Assembly (NCBI RefSeq): GCF_021234875.1
Contig: NZ_JAJQVM010000015.1
Span: 51,841-115,840 of the forward strand
Direction of reading: 5' to 3'
DNA from: Marinibactrum halimedae
GTDB taxonomy: Bacteria; Pseudomonadota; Gammaproteobacteria; Pseudomonadales; Cellvibrionaceae
Length of the DNA: 64,000 bases
Positions 1 to 8,035 of the stretch are shown here, piece by piece. The notes under the pieces are model-generated. The model did not search any database, was not told the origin of the DNA, and saw nothing but the letters and a program-made list of their open reading frames with translations. Position numbers and translations under genes: made by a program. Position 1 is the first letter of the stretch. The number at the start of each line of letters is the position of its first letter.

Positions 1-174
1 GCCCCAGAAGAGGTGATTGCTCAGGCCCAGGCGATGCATAAAGCCAATGTGGGCGATAACCCTGATGATAATGCTGCAGCCCCTTCGTCATCCCAGTCAG
101 ACAGTGGTTCGGTAAAACCTAAGGCTAAGCGGACACGACGTAAGCGCACGCAAGAGCCAGAAAAAACCCAGTAA
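1..174 (+). CDS. C-terminal end of an unidentified protein (5' truncated by window)
   Basis: An open frame enters from the window edge and ends with TAA at 172-174, giving 57 visible residues. The visible part has an Ala/Gln-rich helical start, an Asp/Asn/Ser-rich linker and a strongly basic tail (KPKAKRTRRKRT). Such tails occur in several unrelated protein groups, including PHA granule proteins; the neighbouring phaR and phasin genes make a PHA-related role possible, but nothing in these residues proves it. A 14-bp direct repeat covers the stop codon and a terminator follows at 203, so this gene ends its transcription unit. Confidence 0.6.
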   Translation, partial: APEEVIAQAQAMHKANVGDNPDDNAAAPSSSQSDSGSVKPKAKRTRRKRTQEPEKTQ

Positions 175-195
175 TGTATGACCAGTAATGTATGA
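168..195. repeat. 14-bp direct duplication across a stop codon
   Basis: The unit CCAGTAATGTATGA occurs twice in perfect tandem. The first copy contains the stop codon of the upstream gene. It is one of many short tandem duplications next to genes in this window. Confidence 0.9.
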
Positions 196-202
196 GCAGA
201 CG

Positions 203-235
203 AAACCCGGCGTGCATTTTTGCCGGGTTTTTCTC
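203..235 (+). terminator. Rho-independent terminator upstream of phaR
   Basis: The arms AAACCCGGC (203-211) and GCCGGGTTT (222-230) are perfectly complementary and run into a T-rich tail. The hairpin separates the upstream gene from phaR and argues against any phaR start before it. Confidence 0.85.
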
Positions 236-293
236 TCATGGAATCGCAACTGAGATTGGGCTGGAGGCTAACCACGATAAGTGGCGCGAATCT

Positions 294-322
294 TTGGCTG
301 ACGATAGGAATCTCGCTATACT
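294..322 (+). promoter_or_regulatory. Predicted sigma-70 promoter of phaR
   Basis: TTGGCT (294-299) and TATACT (317-322) are separated by 17 bp. The expected transcript start is near 329, leaving a leader of about 20 nt before the ATG at 348. Confidence 0.6.
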
Positions 323-347
323 GGTTCCATCGGAACACTTACAGGAC

Positions 348-821
348 ATGAACGCGAGAAACAGTGTGATTATTATTAAAAAATATCCGAATCGACGCCT
401 CTATGACACCTCCCAAAGCCAATATGTCAATTTGGAAGCCATTAAAACCATGGTGATGAAACACCAAGAATTCCAGATTATCGATTCCAAAACAGAAGAA
501 GACCTCACCAAAAGCATTCTGCTGCAAATTATTTCTGAGCAAGAAACCAATGAAAACCAATCGGTGCTAACCAATCAGTTGCTGAAACAGTTAATTCGAT
601 TTTACGATTCCGATATGCAAGTGTTCCTGCGCATGTACTTAGAGCAGAGCATGGCTAATTTCTTAGACCAGCAAGATGCGATGCAAAGTGTCATGCAAAA
701 CATCATCGACTCCTCACCGATGGGCATGTTTGGCCAAATGTTTGAAAAAAACATGGACTTCTGGCGCAACATTGGCTCTTCTGCATCGCCTTCCAATTCA
801 GATAAAAACTCGAAAGAATAA
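348..821 (+). CDS. phaR: Polyhydroxyalkanoate synthesis regulator PhaR
   Basis: This 157-residue protein opens with the signature of the PHA-accumulation regulator DNA-binding domain: VIIIKKYPNRRLYDT followed by YVNLEAIKTMV and the FQIIDSKTEEDLT block, through about residue 65. A helical region with many Met and Gln residues follows. Family members repress phasin and PHA genes and are released when they bind nascent PHA granules. I chose ATG 348 because a promoter (294-322) and a terminator (203-235) rule out a start further upstream. An AGGA lies very close to this ATG, so a GTG at 366 with GAG seven bases upstream is an alternative. The phasin gene follows in the same direction, with matching operators between them. 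Confidence 0.9.
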   Translation: MNARNSVIIIKKYPNRRLYDTSQSQYVNLEAIKTMVMKHQEFQIIDSKTEEDLTKSILLQIISEQETNENQSVLTNQLLKQLIRFYDSDMQVFLRMYLEQSMANFLDQQDAMQSVMQNIIDSSPMGMFGQMFEKNMDFWRNIGSSASPSNSDKNSKE

Positions 822-860
822 GAGCAGTATCTTGTTATAAAAAACCTGTATATTATTTTG

Positions 861-871
861 CTGCTATGCAG
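861..871. promoter_or_regulatory. PhaR-type operator 1 (CTGC-N3-GCAG)
   Basis: CTGCTATGCAG matches exactly the CTGC-N3/4-GCAG element described for PhaR in alphaproteobacteria such as Paracoccus. It lies ten bases upstream of the predicted -35 box of the phasin gene. The flanking bases extend the dyad to nine-base arms (TTTTGCTGC and GCAGCAAAA). Confidence 0.7.
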
Positions 872-881
872 CAAAAAGGGT

Positions 882-910
882 TTGACCACTAATCTAGTTG
901 TTTCTATTAT
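882..910 (+). promoter_or_regulatory. Predicted sigma-70 promoter of the phasin gene
   Basis: TTGACC (882-887) and TATTAT (905-910) are separated by 17 bp, close to consensus. PhaR-type sites lie on both sides of this promoter. Confidence 0.7.
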
Positions 911-926
911 CTGTATTATACAAATT

Positions 927-937
927 GTGCAATGCAG
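927..937. promoter_or_regulatory. PhaR-type operator 2 (one mismatch)
   Basis: GTGCAATGCAG differs from CTGC-N3-GCAG at one base. It lies just downstream of the predicted phasin transcript start, where bound repressor would block polymerase. Confidence 0.55.
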
Positions 938-975
938 CATAACGATCCGGAAGGATATCAACTAGGAGATAACAC

Positions 976-1419
976 ATGTTTGACAAGATTGTAGAACAAG
1001 CTCAAAGCGCTTATAAGCCTCTGAGTGAAATGATGACCATCAATGCAGAAGCGATGGAAAAACTGACTGAAAAGAACACCACATTGTTCACTGGTATGAT
1101 GAATGATGGCATCACTTACGCTAAAGACTTGGCGGCTCAAAAAGATTTGGCAGGCATTTACGAAACTCAAAAGAGTTATGCTGAAAATATTCAAGAAAAA
1201 GTAATGAGCGCAGCCAAAGACAGCTACAGCTTAATGACTGACACTTCTGAAAAAGTAGGCGAAATCTTGAATGGAGCTTTTTCAGAAATAAAAAAGTTTG
1301 AAGCGGCAGCTATGCCGCAAACCTCAGCGCCTGCAAAATCTGCTAAAACAACCGCAACCAAAGCCAAGACAACCAAAGCAGCAACGGCAAAAGCCGCTGA
1401 ACCTGCTAAGGCTGACTGA
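976..1419 (+). CDS. Phasin family protein (PHA granule surface protein)
   Basis: This 147-residue protein lacks a signal peptide. It has an amphipathic, mostly helical body (about residues 1-105) and a Lys/Ala/Thr-rich tail with repeated TKA and AKA units. Phasins coat PHA granules and limit coalescence; basic Ala/Lys tails occur in several of them. AGGAG at 965-969 sits correctly before ATG 976. The gene follows phaR, and two PhaR-type operators frame its promoter, so repression by PhaR and induction during PHA synthesis is the likely control. No hairpin follows closely; the first good terminator is nearly 300 bp downstream. Confidence 0.85.
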   Translation: MFDKIVEQAQSAYKPLSEMMTINAEAMEKLTEKNTTLFTGMMNDGITYAKDLAAQKDLAGIYETQKSYAENIQEKVMSAAKDSYSLMTDTSEKVGEILNGAFSEIKKFEAAAMPQTSAPAKSAKTTATKAKTTKAATAKAAEPAKAD

Positions 1420-1991
1420 TTTCGGTTGATCGTTGTTTGATAGCTGTATTGAGGAATGTGTTAAAACAAGGAGGTTAAGCGGCAACTGTGTTGATTTTCT
1501 TATTACTATAGATTTTCGTATTTCTGTAGGTCTATTCGTTTTGTACCGAGAGCACTTCTTTGGGCTTTACGTCTTTGGTCTGTTCAATGCCTTTGGTTTT
1601 CAATATTGGTATTCTCGGTGCCCCAGCGTTCGCTAGCGAACACTTTCAGTGTTTTGGGTTCACTGAGAGTTTTTGGACTTATCCATCAGCTTGTTGTAGC
1701 GCTTGTAGTACCTAGCCCGGCTCTGCTGGGCTTTTTTATCGATAGCCTTTCAATCTGGATTAAATTGTTTATTTATCCAAAAGCGCTTTCTTCGTCTTTT
1801 TGTCTCTTTTCATCAGACCTTTTAGATTTTAAATGTATCGATATTGGTTTCTGGGCCGATTATTTTTTCATTAAAATTCCTCTCCCTGTCGCAAAATATT
1901 CTCTTGTGAAAAATATGGTCTTCTACACTAGCGAAAGGATAGGAGAATAAGGATAGGAGAATGAGGCAACCTAAGAGGAAGGGATGTAAAT
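1420..1991. other. 570-bp gap: no credible gene; palindrome, terminator and short duplication
   Basis: Open frames here have no recognisable protein features and skewed composition. The gap holds a perfect 14-bp palindrome GTTCGCTAGCGAAC (1628-1641), the terminator at 1714, and a 14-bp tandem duplication (GGATAGGAGAATAA/GGATAGGAGAATGA, 1937-1964) just before the next gene. Confidence 0.6.
1714..1737 (+). terminator. Rho-independent terminator, probably of the phasin transcript
   Basis: AGCCCGG (1714-1720) pairs with CTGGGCT (1726-1732) across a five-base loop, with one G-T pair, and six T residues follow. Confidence 0.7.
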
Positions 1992-3080
1992 ATGGACCTT
2001 AAGCATGTGAAGGCCGCTATAGAGCAGGGTACACCTTTAATGGGAGAAAATTACTCCGAGGTGGACTTCTCTGGTGTGTCTCTGTTAGGGGGAATTTTTC
2101 TTAACTGCAATTTTTCAGGCGCGTGTTTTAATAATGCTGAGTTGAGTCGTACGAAGTTTTCTCAGTGCTATTTGAATGACTGTGATTTCTCTCATTGTGA
2201 AAAGGAAGACATCAGTTTTTTTGAATGTGAGCTCAAAAACGCCACGTTTTCCGGGAAGTTGGTAGGCGTGTCTTTTTGTAATTCTCAGTTAGTGGGTGTG
2301 CGCTTTTATCGGGCTTTTATGGATAGGATAACGTTCAGTGAGTCTGATCTCTCCGATGCTTTATTTTGTCAATCGAATGTAAAACGCACCACGATTGTGG
2401 ATGTGGATACGCATAATTTGGCTTTACAGGAAGTGGATTTTTACGATGTAACGTGGATGAATGGTGATTTTCGGCATTGCACAGTGAAAGATTGTAACTT
2501 TAATCGCGTTATGCTGATGGAAAGCCAATTTGCCAATCAACAGTTTGACCAACTTCAGTTTATTCATTGCACCTGTAGTGAAAGTCAGTTTGAGAATTGC
2601 TCTTTCGTCAGCAGTTTGTTGGATGATTCTAATTTCAGTCAGTGTCAGTTTGAACGTTGCGATTTTTCAAAAGCTTCCTTGTCACGAGCTTTGTTTATAC
2701 AAAGCAAAATTAAACACTGTAATTTTTCAGATGCGTCCATGGTGCACAGTAATTTTCATGGCGCGACGGTTCAAGACAGTTCGTTGGATCGGGCCAATCT
2801 TACGGAATCATGGCTTAAGTCGGTGGACATGCAAACGGTGTCTGCACTGGACTCCGTCTTGACTCGAGCGTGCTTGATTTATGGCAAAATCATCAATTCT
2901 GAATTTAATCGTGCTGTTGTTAAAGGTGCATTGGTACATGGACTGGTGGAAACTGGGTGTTCTTGGCACGGTGTTGAGCGAGAGCATTGGGATCCGGTGG
3001 CACCGGATGAGATGGCCTCTGAGTCCAGTTCTGGCCATGTGATGTTTAGCGGAGTATGGAAAAAATTAACGAGCCGATAA
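1992..3080 (+). CDS. Pentapeptide-repeat protein
   Basis: Most of this 362-residue protein (about residues 20-310) is made of five-residue repeats with a central Phe or Leu, such as CNFSG, CDFSH, SNFSQ and CDFSK. Such repeats fold into a right-handed square beta-helix. There is no signal peptide or membrane segment. Cys is unusually frequent on repeat faces. The last 50 residues are not repetitive. A strong purine-rich ribosome site (AGAGGAAGGG) precedes ATG 1992. Family members include DNA-mimic gyrase protectors and companions of type VI secretion genes, but no secretion gene is visible here, so the role is unknown. A GAGCCGA/TCGGCTC hairpin overlaps the stop codon (3071-3102) without a T tract. 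Confidence 0.85.
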   Translation: MDLKHVKAAIEQGTPLMGENYSEVDFSGVSLLGGIFLNCNFSGACFNNAELSRTKFSQCYLNDCDFSHCEKEDISFFECELKNATFSGKLVGVSFCNSQLVGVRFYRAFMDRITFSESDLSDALFCQSNVKRTTIVDVDTHNLALQEVDFYDVTWMNGDFRHCTVKDCNFNRVMLMESQFANQQFDQLQFIHCTCSESQFENCSFVSSLLDDSNFSQCQFERCDFSKASLSRALFIQSKIKHCNFSDASMVHSNFHGATVQDSSLDRANLTESWLKSVDMQTVSALDSVLTRACLIYGKIINSEFNRAVVKGALVHGLVETGCSWHGVEREHWDPVAPDEMASESSSGHVMFSGVWKKLTSR

Positions 3081-3206
3081 CTCTTTTTGGAATTGTCGGC
3101 TCGAAGCGCTTCGGTTCATAGGGGCTTTATAGTTTCCTAAGCATAGTTCCCTAAACTAAACATAGTTCCCTAAATATCGCTCTTTAAAAAGAACACTCAG
3201 CGTGAA

Positions 3207-3959
3207 TTAGAAATGTAAGGTGAAGGCAGCGTAAGGACCGTCCATTGTGAGATCTGCATTTAAGTCGTCCAGATCATCCAGCTCCAGTGCCATCCGGCGG
3301 TAGCCAATTTCCACCCCGGCATCCAATACACTTTCATAGGCATAACCAATTTTTGCCGTAAAATCATTCAGGCTGTGACCACTGTAGGAGATCAGATTGG
3401 CGTCCGCCCCAACGTAAAAGCCGCTGAAAGGGAGGTCAAATTGCGCTTTGCCGTAAGCCATCGGAATGACCGCATCCAAATCAATGGTTTCGGTGCCGGC
3501 GGTGTCACCTGTGACTTCGGCTTCTCCTGTGAAAGCGCGGAAGGTGACGCCCACGTCCAGCGATACCCAGTTGTCTAAGATTTCGTAGTACAACGTGGCG
3601 TCGGCATGGGTGAAATCGAGGCTGGTGGCGACATTTTCATCCACTGAAAAGGTGACATCATCCAACTGGAAGGTTTGAGTGAGCACGGTGTCAGCGTCAA
3701 TGGTGAGGTCGGTGTATTGAAGCCGAACATTGGGAAGGAGGGGAACCGGGTGCTCCAGGGCCACGTAGAAAAAATTATTGGTTTCGTCGTCTAATCCGAG
3801 ATCTTCTACTTCGATGCTTTGGACACCAGTGTTACCGCTGTAATCGGAATTCCAGGCACCCACTCCGGCGTAGATACCCAGAATGGTGTCTGCTTGGCTG
3901 ACCCAAGACAGCGAGCATAATGCCCCTGCCAGCGCAAAAGATAACGTTGATGATTTCAT
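3207..3959 (-). CDS. Outer-membrane beta-barrel protein (TIGR04219-like)
   Basis: The 250-residue product starts with a clear signal peptide (LSFALAGALCSLSW, cleavage after SQA). Alternating-polarity strands follow and the protein ends with an aromatic residue (FTLHF), as expected for a barrel inserted by the Bam machinery. Acidic patches (DLGLDDE, ELDDLDDLN) lie in probable loops. The pattern fits the TIGR04219 group of outer-membrane proteins, whose function is unknown. AGGA lies eight bases before the ATG. The notable feature is upstream: an 11-copy 15-bp array begins 57 bp before the start codon and covers the likely promoter region, suggesting copy-number-dependent expression. Confidence 0.8.
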   Translation of the reverse strand: MKSSTLSFALAGALCSLSWVSQADTILGIYAGVGAWNSDYSGNTGVQSIEVEDLGLDDETNNFFYVALEHPVPLLPNVRLQYTDLTIDADTVLTQTFQLDDVTFSVDENVATSLDFTHADATLYYEILDNWVSLDVGVTFRAFTGEAEVTGDTAGTETIDLDAVIPMAYGKAQFDLPFSGFYVGADANLISYSGHSLNDFTAKIGYAYESVLDAGVEIGYRRMALELDDLDDLNADLTMDGPYAAFTLHF

Positions 3960-4015
3960 GGTGAAATTCCTATCGTGAATGGGATCGAGCCATGCCGAAA
4001 GAAGCTCTGCAGCAA

Positions 4016-4180
4016 TCTGTATCGACCAAATCTGTATCGACCAAATCTGTATCGACCAAATCTGTATCGACCAAATCTGTATCGACCAAATCTATATCGA
4101 CCAAATCTATATCGACCAAATCTATATCGACCAAATCTATATCGACCAAATCTATATCGACCAAATCTATATCGACTAAG
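4016..4180. repeat. 11-copy 15-bp tandem repeat (VNTR) upstream of the barrel gene
   Basis: The unit TCTGTATCGACCAAA occurs five times (4016-4090), then TCTATATCGACCAAA six times (4091-4180; the last copy ends CTAAG). The single G-to-A change is shared by all distal copies, so the array expanded in at least two phases. Because 15 is a multiple of three, all six frames stay open, which creates false open frames. On the minus strand the distal units give TTGGTC-N17-TATAGA between neighbouring copies, a weak promoter-like pattern pointing at the barrel gene. Confidence 0.97.
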
Positions 4181-4360
4181 AGAGATGCACGGGCTTGGCT
4201 CGATGATGAAAACGTTAATGCAAACGGTTTAATGATGCTTTGGCGCTTAGTTTTGGTATTTATGACGTATTTATTTTATATCTTGACTGAATTTTTACCC
4301 TTGGTTTTGAGGTTCTGTCCTCATCTTTTTGTTGTGCTTTTCAGATTAGGGTAGACCAAC

Positions 4361-5263
4361 TCAGCCCTGGTTGCTGTGAACAATAGGTGTCGAGTCGGCG
4401 TACTGCTTGAGCAGTTCCAGAAAGGCTTGGCTGGCATTGCTGAGGCTGCGTTCTTTGTGATAAACGCTCCCCAATATTCTTTCTACGGGAGCATTGATAT
4501 TCAGTACCGTATGCTCGTCTGCATCTACCAGAGATTCTGGTAGCAAGCTCCATCCTAATCCTATACCGACCATCATCTTTATGGTTTCCATAAAGTTGGT
4601 TGCCATAGTTAATTGTAAGTTTAATCCTTGTTTTTCGAAAATACTTTTCACCAAAGATGTGGTGTAGGTGGAGGTTTCGGGCAGGATTGCCTCGTAGTCG
4701 CTGAGTGCTTTGAGTGTTAGCTCAGGCATTTGAGATAATGGGTGGTTATGAGCGGCGACAAAATACAGCGGATCGCGCCAAAGGGCTTGGGTCACAAGCT
4801 TGGGGTGGGGCTCGGGAGGCAAAGTAATGACGGCCAGTTCCGTTTCACCGTGTAACACTCTTTCATTGGCTTTTTCGGAGTCTTGAAAGGCTAAGTCCAA
4901 AGCAACCTCTGGGTAGCTGTGGCAGAAACGCTTTAATACTTTAGGAAGTCGATGCAACCCGATGTGGTGACTGGTTGACAGTTTTAAAGATCCACGCACT
5001 TCGCCAGAAAGTTCAATAATCATTCTCTCGGCGTCGTAGACATTACGCAAAATATCGCGCGCATAGGGCAGCAGGGCCCGACCCGCTTCGGTTAGTGTGA
5101 CCACTCGGCTAATGCGGTCAAACAAAGAGCACTGGAGTTGTTGTTCCAGTGCAGCAATACGCTTACTCACAGCCGGTTGCGTAAGGTGTAGGGTGTCTGC
5201 GGCGGCAGAGAAAGATCCTAAATCAGCAACTCTGACAAACGCTTTAAGGTGTTGTGTATCCAT
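4361..5263 (-). CDS. LysR-type regulator, divergent from leuC
   Basis: A 300-residue LysR-family protein. The N-terminal winged helix-turn-helix is clear (LKAFVRVADLGSFSAAAD, then LTQPAVSKRIAALEQQL) and is followed by a two-lobed effector domain (about 90-295). ATG 5263 (MDTQHLKAF) matches the usual family start better than the ATG three codons upstream. The gene is transcribed away from leuC, and the intergenic region has three CTAAT/ATTAG dyads spaced about three helix turns apart. By family precedent it should bind there and control leuCDB and itself; the ligand could be a leucine-pathway intermediate such as isopropylmalate, but that is inference. Confidence 0.9.
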   Translation of the reverse strand: MDTQHLKAFVRVADLGSFSAAADTLHLTQPAVSKRIAALEQQLQCSLFDRISRVVTLTEAGRALLPYARDILRNVYDAERMIIELSGEVRGSLKLSTSHHIGLHRLPKVLKRFCHSYPEVALDLAFQDSEKANERVLHGETELAVITLPPEPHPKLVTQALWRDPLYFVAAHNHPLSQMPELTLKALSDYEAILPETSTYTTSLVKSIFEKQGLNLQLTMATNFMETIKMMVGIGLGWSLLPESLVDADEHTVLNINAPVERILGSVYHKERSLSNASQAFLELLKQYADSTPIVHSNQG

Positions 5264-5520
5264 AGGGCACATTCAATACCATTCCGGTTGGTTATTCAAT
5301 ACATGAAAAAGATGAATTTGTTTTATAAAGTGTCTGCATCTAGAATATTTATTGTTAAAACCCATTCTGTTGGCAAACAGTGTCATCGTTTATATCGATG
5401 TCGTAGTAGGGTATTTCACCATATTGATTGGCCCGCTTATTGACTTTTCGTTATCAAGGTCATCTTGTGGGGAAATCATGAGATGAGGCGATGGCTGTGG
5501 GTTTTCTTAATCGTGAAAAC

Positions 5521-5602
5521 CTAATATGAAAAAACAATATTAGCCAAACCTAATACTTAATAAATTGATTAGGCAAGATATGTGCCTAATTTCGTGATTA
5601 GC
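5521..5602. promoter_or_regulatory. Three CTAAT/ATTAG dyads between LysR gene and leuC
   Basis: Dyad 1 is CTAATAT (5521-5527) with ATATTAG (5537-5543); dyad 2 is CCTAAT (5549-5554) with ATTAGG (5568-5573); dyad 3 is CTAAT (5586-5590) with ATTAG (5597-5601). Their centres are about 29 and 32 bp apart. Dyad 3 overlaps a possible leuC -10 box (TTGATT 5565-5570, N16, TAATTT 5587-5592). A GCCGG/CCGGC hairpin (5658-5673) sits just before the leuC ribosome site. The rest of the 5264-5685 gap shows no gene. Confidence 0.6.
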
Positions 5603-5685
5603 ATGCGCTGCCTTTGTATTCAGAACCCAAAATTCGGGATTCGAGGTGGGTATTTGCGCCGGATAGCACCGGCCAGAGGTCATTT

Positions 5686-7125
5686 ATGGCAAGTAAAGAC
5701 GGTATCTCTAAAACATTGTACGACAAGTTGTGGGAAGCCCACTTGGTAAAAGCCAGAGAGGATGGTTCAGCGCTGATCTACATTGATCGGCATATCGTTC
5801 ACGAGGTGACTTCACCGCAGGCCTTTGAAGGGCTGCGTTTGGCGGGTCGTACTCCTTGGCGAGTCGACAGCATCGTTGCCACTCCAGATCACAATGTGCC
5901 AACTTCTGTCACCGAAAGGGCATCGGGTGTTGCGGGTATTGAAGATCCGGTGTCCCGTATACAGGTGCAAACCTTGGATGATAACTGTGATGAATTCGGT
6001 ATTTTGGAATTCAAAATTAATGATCAACGACAGGGGATTGTGCATGTTATTGGCCCGGAAAGTGGCGCTTGTTTACCCGGTATGACCATTGTTTGTGGTG
6101 ATTCTCATACTGCCACCAATGGTGCTTTAGGCGCATTGGCTCACGGCATTGGCACGTCGGAGGTAGAGCACGTATTGGCGACCCAATGTCTGGTCGCGAA
6201 AAAAATGAAAAACATGCTCGTGAGAGTGGACGGCAAGCTCGGTGTGGGTGTCACGCCAAAAGATGTGGTATTGGCCATTATTGCCAAAATTGGGACGGCG
6301 GGTGGAACGGGGTATGCCATTGAATTTGGTGGTCAGGTGTTCCGCGATATGTCCATGGAAGGTCGCATGACGGTATGCAACATGGCGATAGAGGCCGGTG
6401 CTCGGGCGGGTATGGTCGCGGTAGACGACATCACCATTGATTATGTGAAAGGTAGAACCTTCGCGCCAAATGAAGCCCAATGGGATGAGGCGGTGGCGTA
6501 CTGGAAAACCTTAGTGACGGATGAGGGCGCTGAGTTTGATCAGGTGGTTACGCTGAGTGGGGACGAGATTGAGCCTCAAGTCAGTTGGGGAACGTCTCCA
6601 GAAATGGTGGTGCCGGTTGGTGATACGGTTCCCAACCCAGAAGGCGAAGCGGATACCACGAAAAGATCGGGTATGGCTCGGGCATTGGCCTACATGGGGC
6701 TCAGTGCGGGTCAGAAGATCACCGATATTCATTTAGATCGTGTTTTCATTGGCTCGTGTACTAATTCTCGGATCGAGGACATTCGCGCTGCTGCTGAGGT
6801 GGCTCGTGGTAGAAAGGTGGCGGATTCGATTAAGGAAGCCATGGTAGTGCCGGGGTCGGGTATTGTGAAAGCTCAGGCCGAAGCAGAAGGGCTAGACAAA
6901 GTGTTGGTAGAGGCCGGTTTTGAGTGGCGTGAGCCGGGATGCTCCATGTGTTTGGCCATGAATGCCGACAAATTAGGCAATGGCGAGCATTGCGCATCCA
7001 CCTCTAACCGCAATTTTGAAGGGCGGCAGGGGTACGGTGGTAGAACCCATTTGGTCAGCCCGGCAATGGCGGCGGCAGCGGCCATCGCTGGTCATTTTGT
7101 CGATGTACGCCAGTGGTTGAAATAG
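5686..7125 (+). CDS. leuC: 3-isopropylmalate dehydratase large subunit
   Basis: This 479-residue subunit, with LeuD, isomerises 2-isopropylmalate to 3-isopropylmalate in leucine synthesis. It shows the aconitase-family cluster ligands: Cys in [10 protein letters not shown] and the pair in GCSMCLAMN, plus the [23 protein letters not shown] substrate region in three shorter motifs ([22 protein letters not shown]). The true start is ATG 5686 ([19 protein letters not shown]), preceded by AGAGG at 5675-5679; the frame is open further upstream but that would add residues not found in the family. leuD and leuB follow in the same direction, separated by repeat-filled gaps. Confidence 0.97.
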   Translation: MASKDGISKTLYDKLWEAHLVKAREDGSALIYIDRHIVHEVTSPQAFEGLRLAGRTPWRVDSIVATPDHNVPTSVTERASGVAGIEDPVSRIQVQTLDDNCDEFGILEFKINDQRQGIVHVIGPESGACLPGMTIVCGDSHTATNGALGALAHGIGTSEVEHVLATQCLVAKKMKNMLVRVDGKLGVGVTPKDVVLAIIAKIGTAGGTGYAIEFGGQVFRDMSMEGRMTVCNMAIEAGARAGMVAVDDITIDYVKGRTFAPNEAQWDEAVAYWKTLVTDEGAEFDQVVTLSGDEIEPQVSWGTSPEMVVPVGDTVPNPEGEADTTKRSGMARALAYMGLSAGQKITDIHLDRVFIGSCTNSRIEDIRAAAEVARGRKVADSIKEAMVVPGSGIVKAQAEAEGLDKVLVEAGFEWREPGCSMCLAMNADKLGNGEHCASTSNRNFEGRQGYGGRTHLVSPAMAAAAAIAGHFVDVRQWLK

Positions 7126-7139
7126 CGTCGTTAATGGGT

Positions 7140-7223
7140 CAAGAACCTTAGGCCATGAACCTTAGATCATGAAACTTAGATCATGAAACTTAGATCATGA
7201 AACTTAGATCATGAATCTGAGGT
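7140..7223. repeat. 14-bp tandem repeat between leuC and leuD
   Basis: About six copies of a 14-bp unit, best form CATGAAACTTAGAT: three identical copies at 7168-7209, a near copy on the left (7154-7167), and degenerate copies at 7140-7153 and 7210-7223. A partial copy continues into 7224-7236. The unit is not a multiple of three and no gene spans it. Confidence 0.92.
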
Positions 7224-7275
7224 CATGAATGAAACTGCGCCGTCGACACAATGACGAGTGTTAGGAGAGTCTATT

Positions 7276-7929
7276 ATGAAAGCGTTTACGCAGCTAAGCG
7301 GAATTGTCGCGCCCATGGATCGTGCGAATGTCGATACTGACATGATCATTCCCAAAAACTTTTTAAAATCCATCAAGCGCTCAGGGTTTGGTAAAAATCT
7401 ATTTGATGAATTACGTTACTTAGACGAAGGGCAGCCAGACCAAGATTGCAGTGGGCGTCCCATCAACCCAGAATTTCCATTGAATTTTCCGCGCTACCAG
7501 AATGCGCAAATTCTACTCGCGCGTGAGAATTTTGGTTGTGGTTCTAGTCGTGAGCACGCCCCTTGGGCACTGGACGATTACGGATTTCGATGTGTGATTG
7601 CCCCCAGTTTTGCGGATATTTTTTACAATAATTGTTTCAAGAATGGCTTGTTGCCCATTGAGTTGCCCTCAAGTGCGCTGGACAGTTTGTTTCAAGCGCT
7701 CTACGACAACGAAGGTTTTACACTGAATATTGATTTGGCGGCCCAGACGGTCACCACACCTGCTGGCCAGGTGTATACCTTTGAAGTGGATGAATTTCGT
7801 AAACATTGTTTGTTGAATGGATTGGACGATATTGGTTTGACACTGCAAGAGGCAGACGCAATTCGCGAATATGAAGAAAGGGTGAAAGCGCAGCGCCCTT
7901 GGTTGTTTGGGGCGACGGCATCTAAGTAA
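7276..7929 (+). CDS. leuD: 3-isopropylmalate dehydratase small subunit
   Basis: This 217-residue protein is the swivel subunit of isopropylmalate isomerase. Recognisable segments are the N-terminal [17 protein letters not shown], the [16 protein letters not shown] loop, and [18 protein letters not shown]. Length is normal for LeuD. ATG 7276 follows AGGAG at 7263-7267; an in-frame ATG 18 bases upstream lacks this support. It works as a heterodimer with the leuC product. Confidence 0.97.
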   Translation: MKAFTQLSGIVAPMDRANVDTDMIIPKNFLKSIKRSGFGKNLFDELRYLDEGQPDQDCSGRPINPEFPLNFPRYQNAQILLARENFGCGSSREHAPWALDDYGFRCVIAPSFADIFYNNCFKNGLLPIELPSSALDSLFQALYDNEGFTLNIDLAAQTVTTPAGQVYTFEVDEFRKHCLLNGLDDIGLTLQEADAIREYEERVKAQRPWLFGATASK

Positions 7930-7952
7930 AAAGAAGTACGGTCACTAAAAAT

Positions 7953-8016
7953 ACAATTATCAGAAAACACGATCATCAGTAAACACAACCATCAGTAAAC
8001 ACAATCATCAGAAAAC
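7953..8016. repeat. 16-bp tandem repeat between leuD and leuB
   Basis: Four contiguous 16-bp units: ACAATTATCAGAAAAC, ACGATCATCAGTAAAC, ACAACCATCAGTAAAC and ACAATCATCAGAAAAC. They end 19 bp before the leuB start. Unit length and sequence differ from the repeats in the leuC-leuD gap, so the arrays arose independently. Confidence 0.92.
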
Positions 8017-8035
8017 ACAAAACAGAGAATGAATC

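Noticed and set aside
192..347. Upstream extension of phaR
   Set aside because: It would be translated through a rho-independent terminator and the phaR promoter, and family proteins start close to the IKKYPNRRLYDT motif.
1433..1950. Two overlapping open frames after the phasin gene
   Set aside because: Composition is Phe/Leu/Ser-rich as in translated T-rich DNA, a terminator hairpin lies within the second, and no ribosome site or domain is seen.
3071..3102. Terminator after the pentapeptide-repeat gene
   Set aside because: The GAGCCGA/TCGGCTC stem overlaps the stop codon, but no T tract follows; it is noted only as a hairpin.
4016..4180. CRISPR array
   Set aside because: Units are directly contiguous at 15 bp without spacers, and no cas gene is present.
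3992..4354. Open frame with (SVSTK)5(SISTK)6 and a hydrophobic end
   Set aside because: The 15-bp unit keeps every frame open on both strands, so length is no evidence. The hydrophobic tail comes from T-rich DNA, and there is no convincing ribosome site or family.
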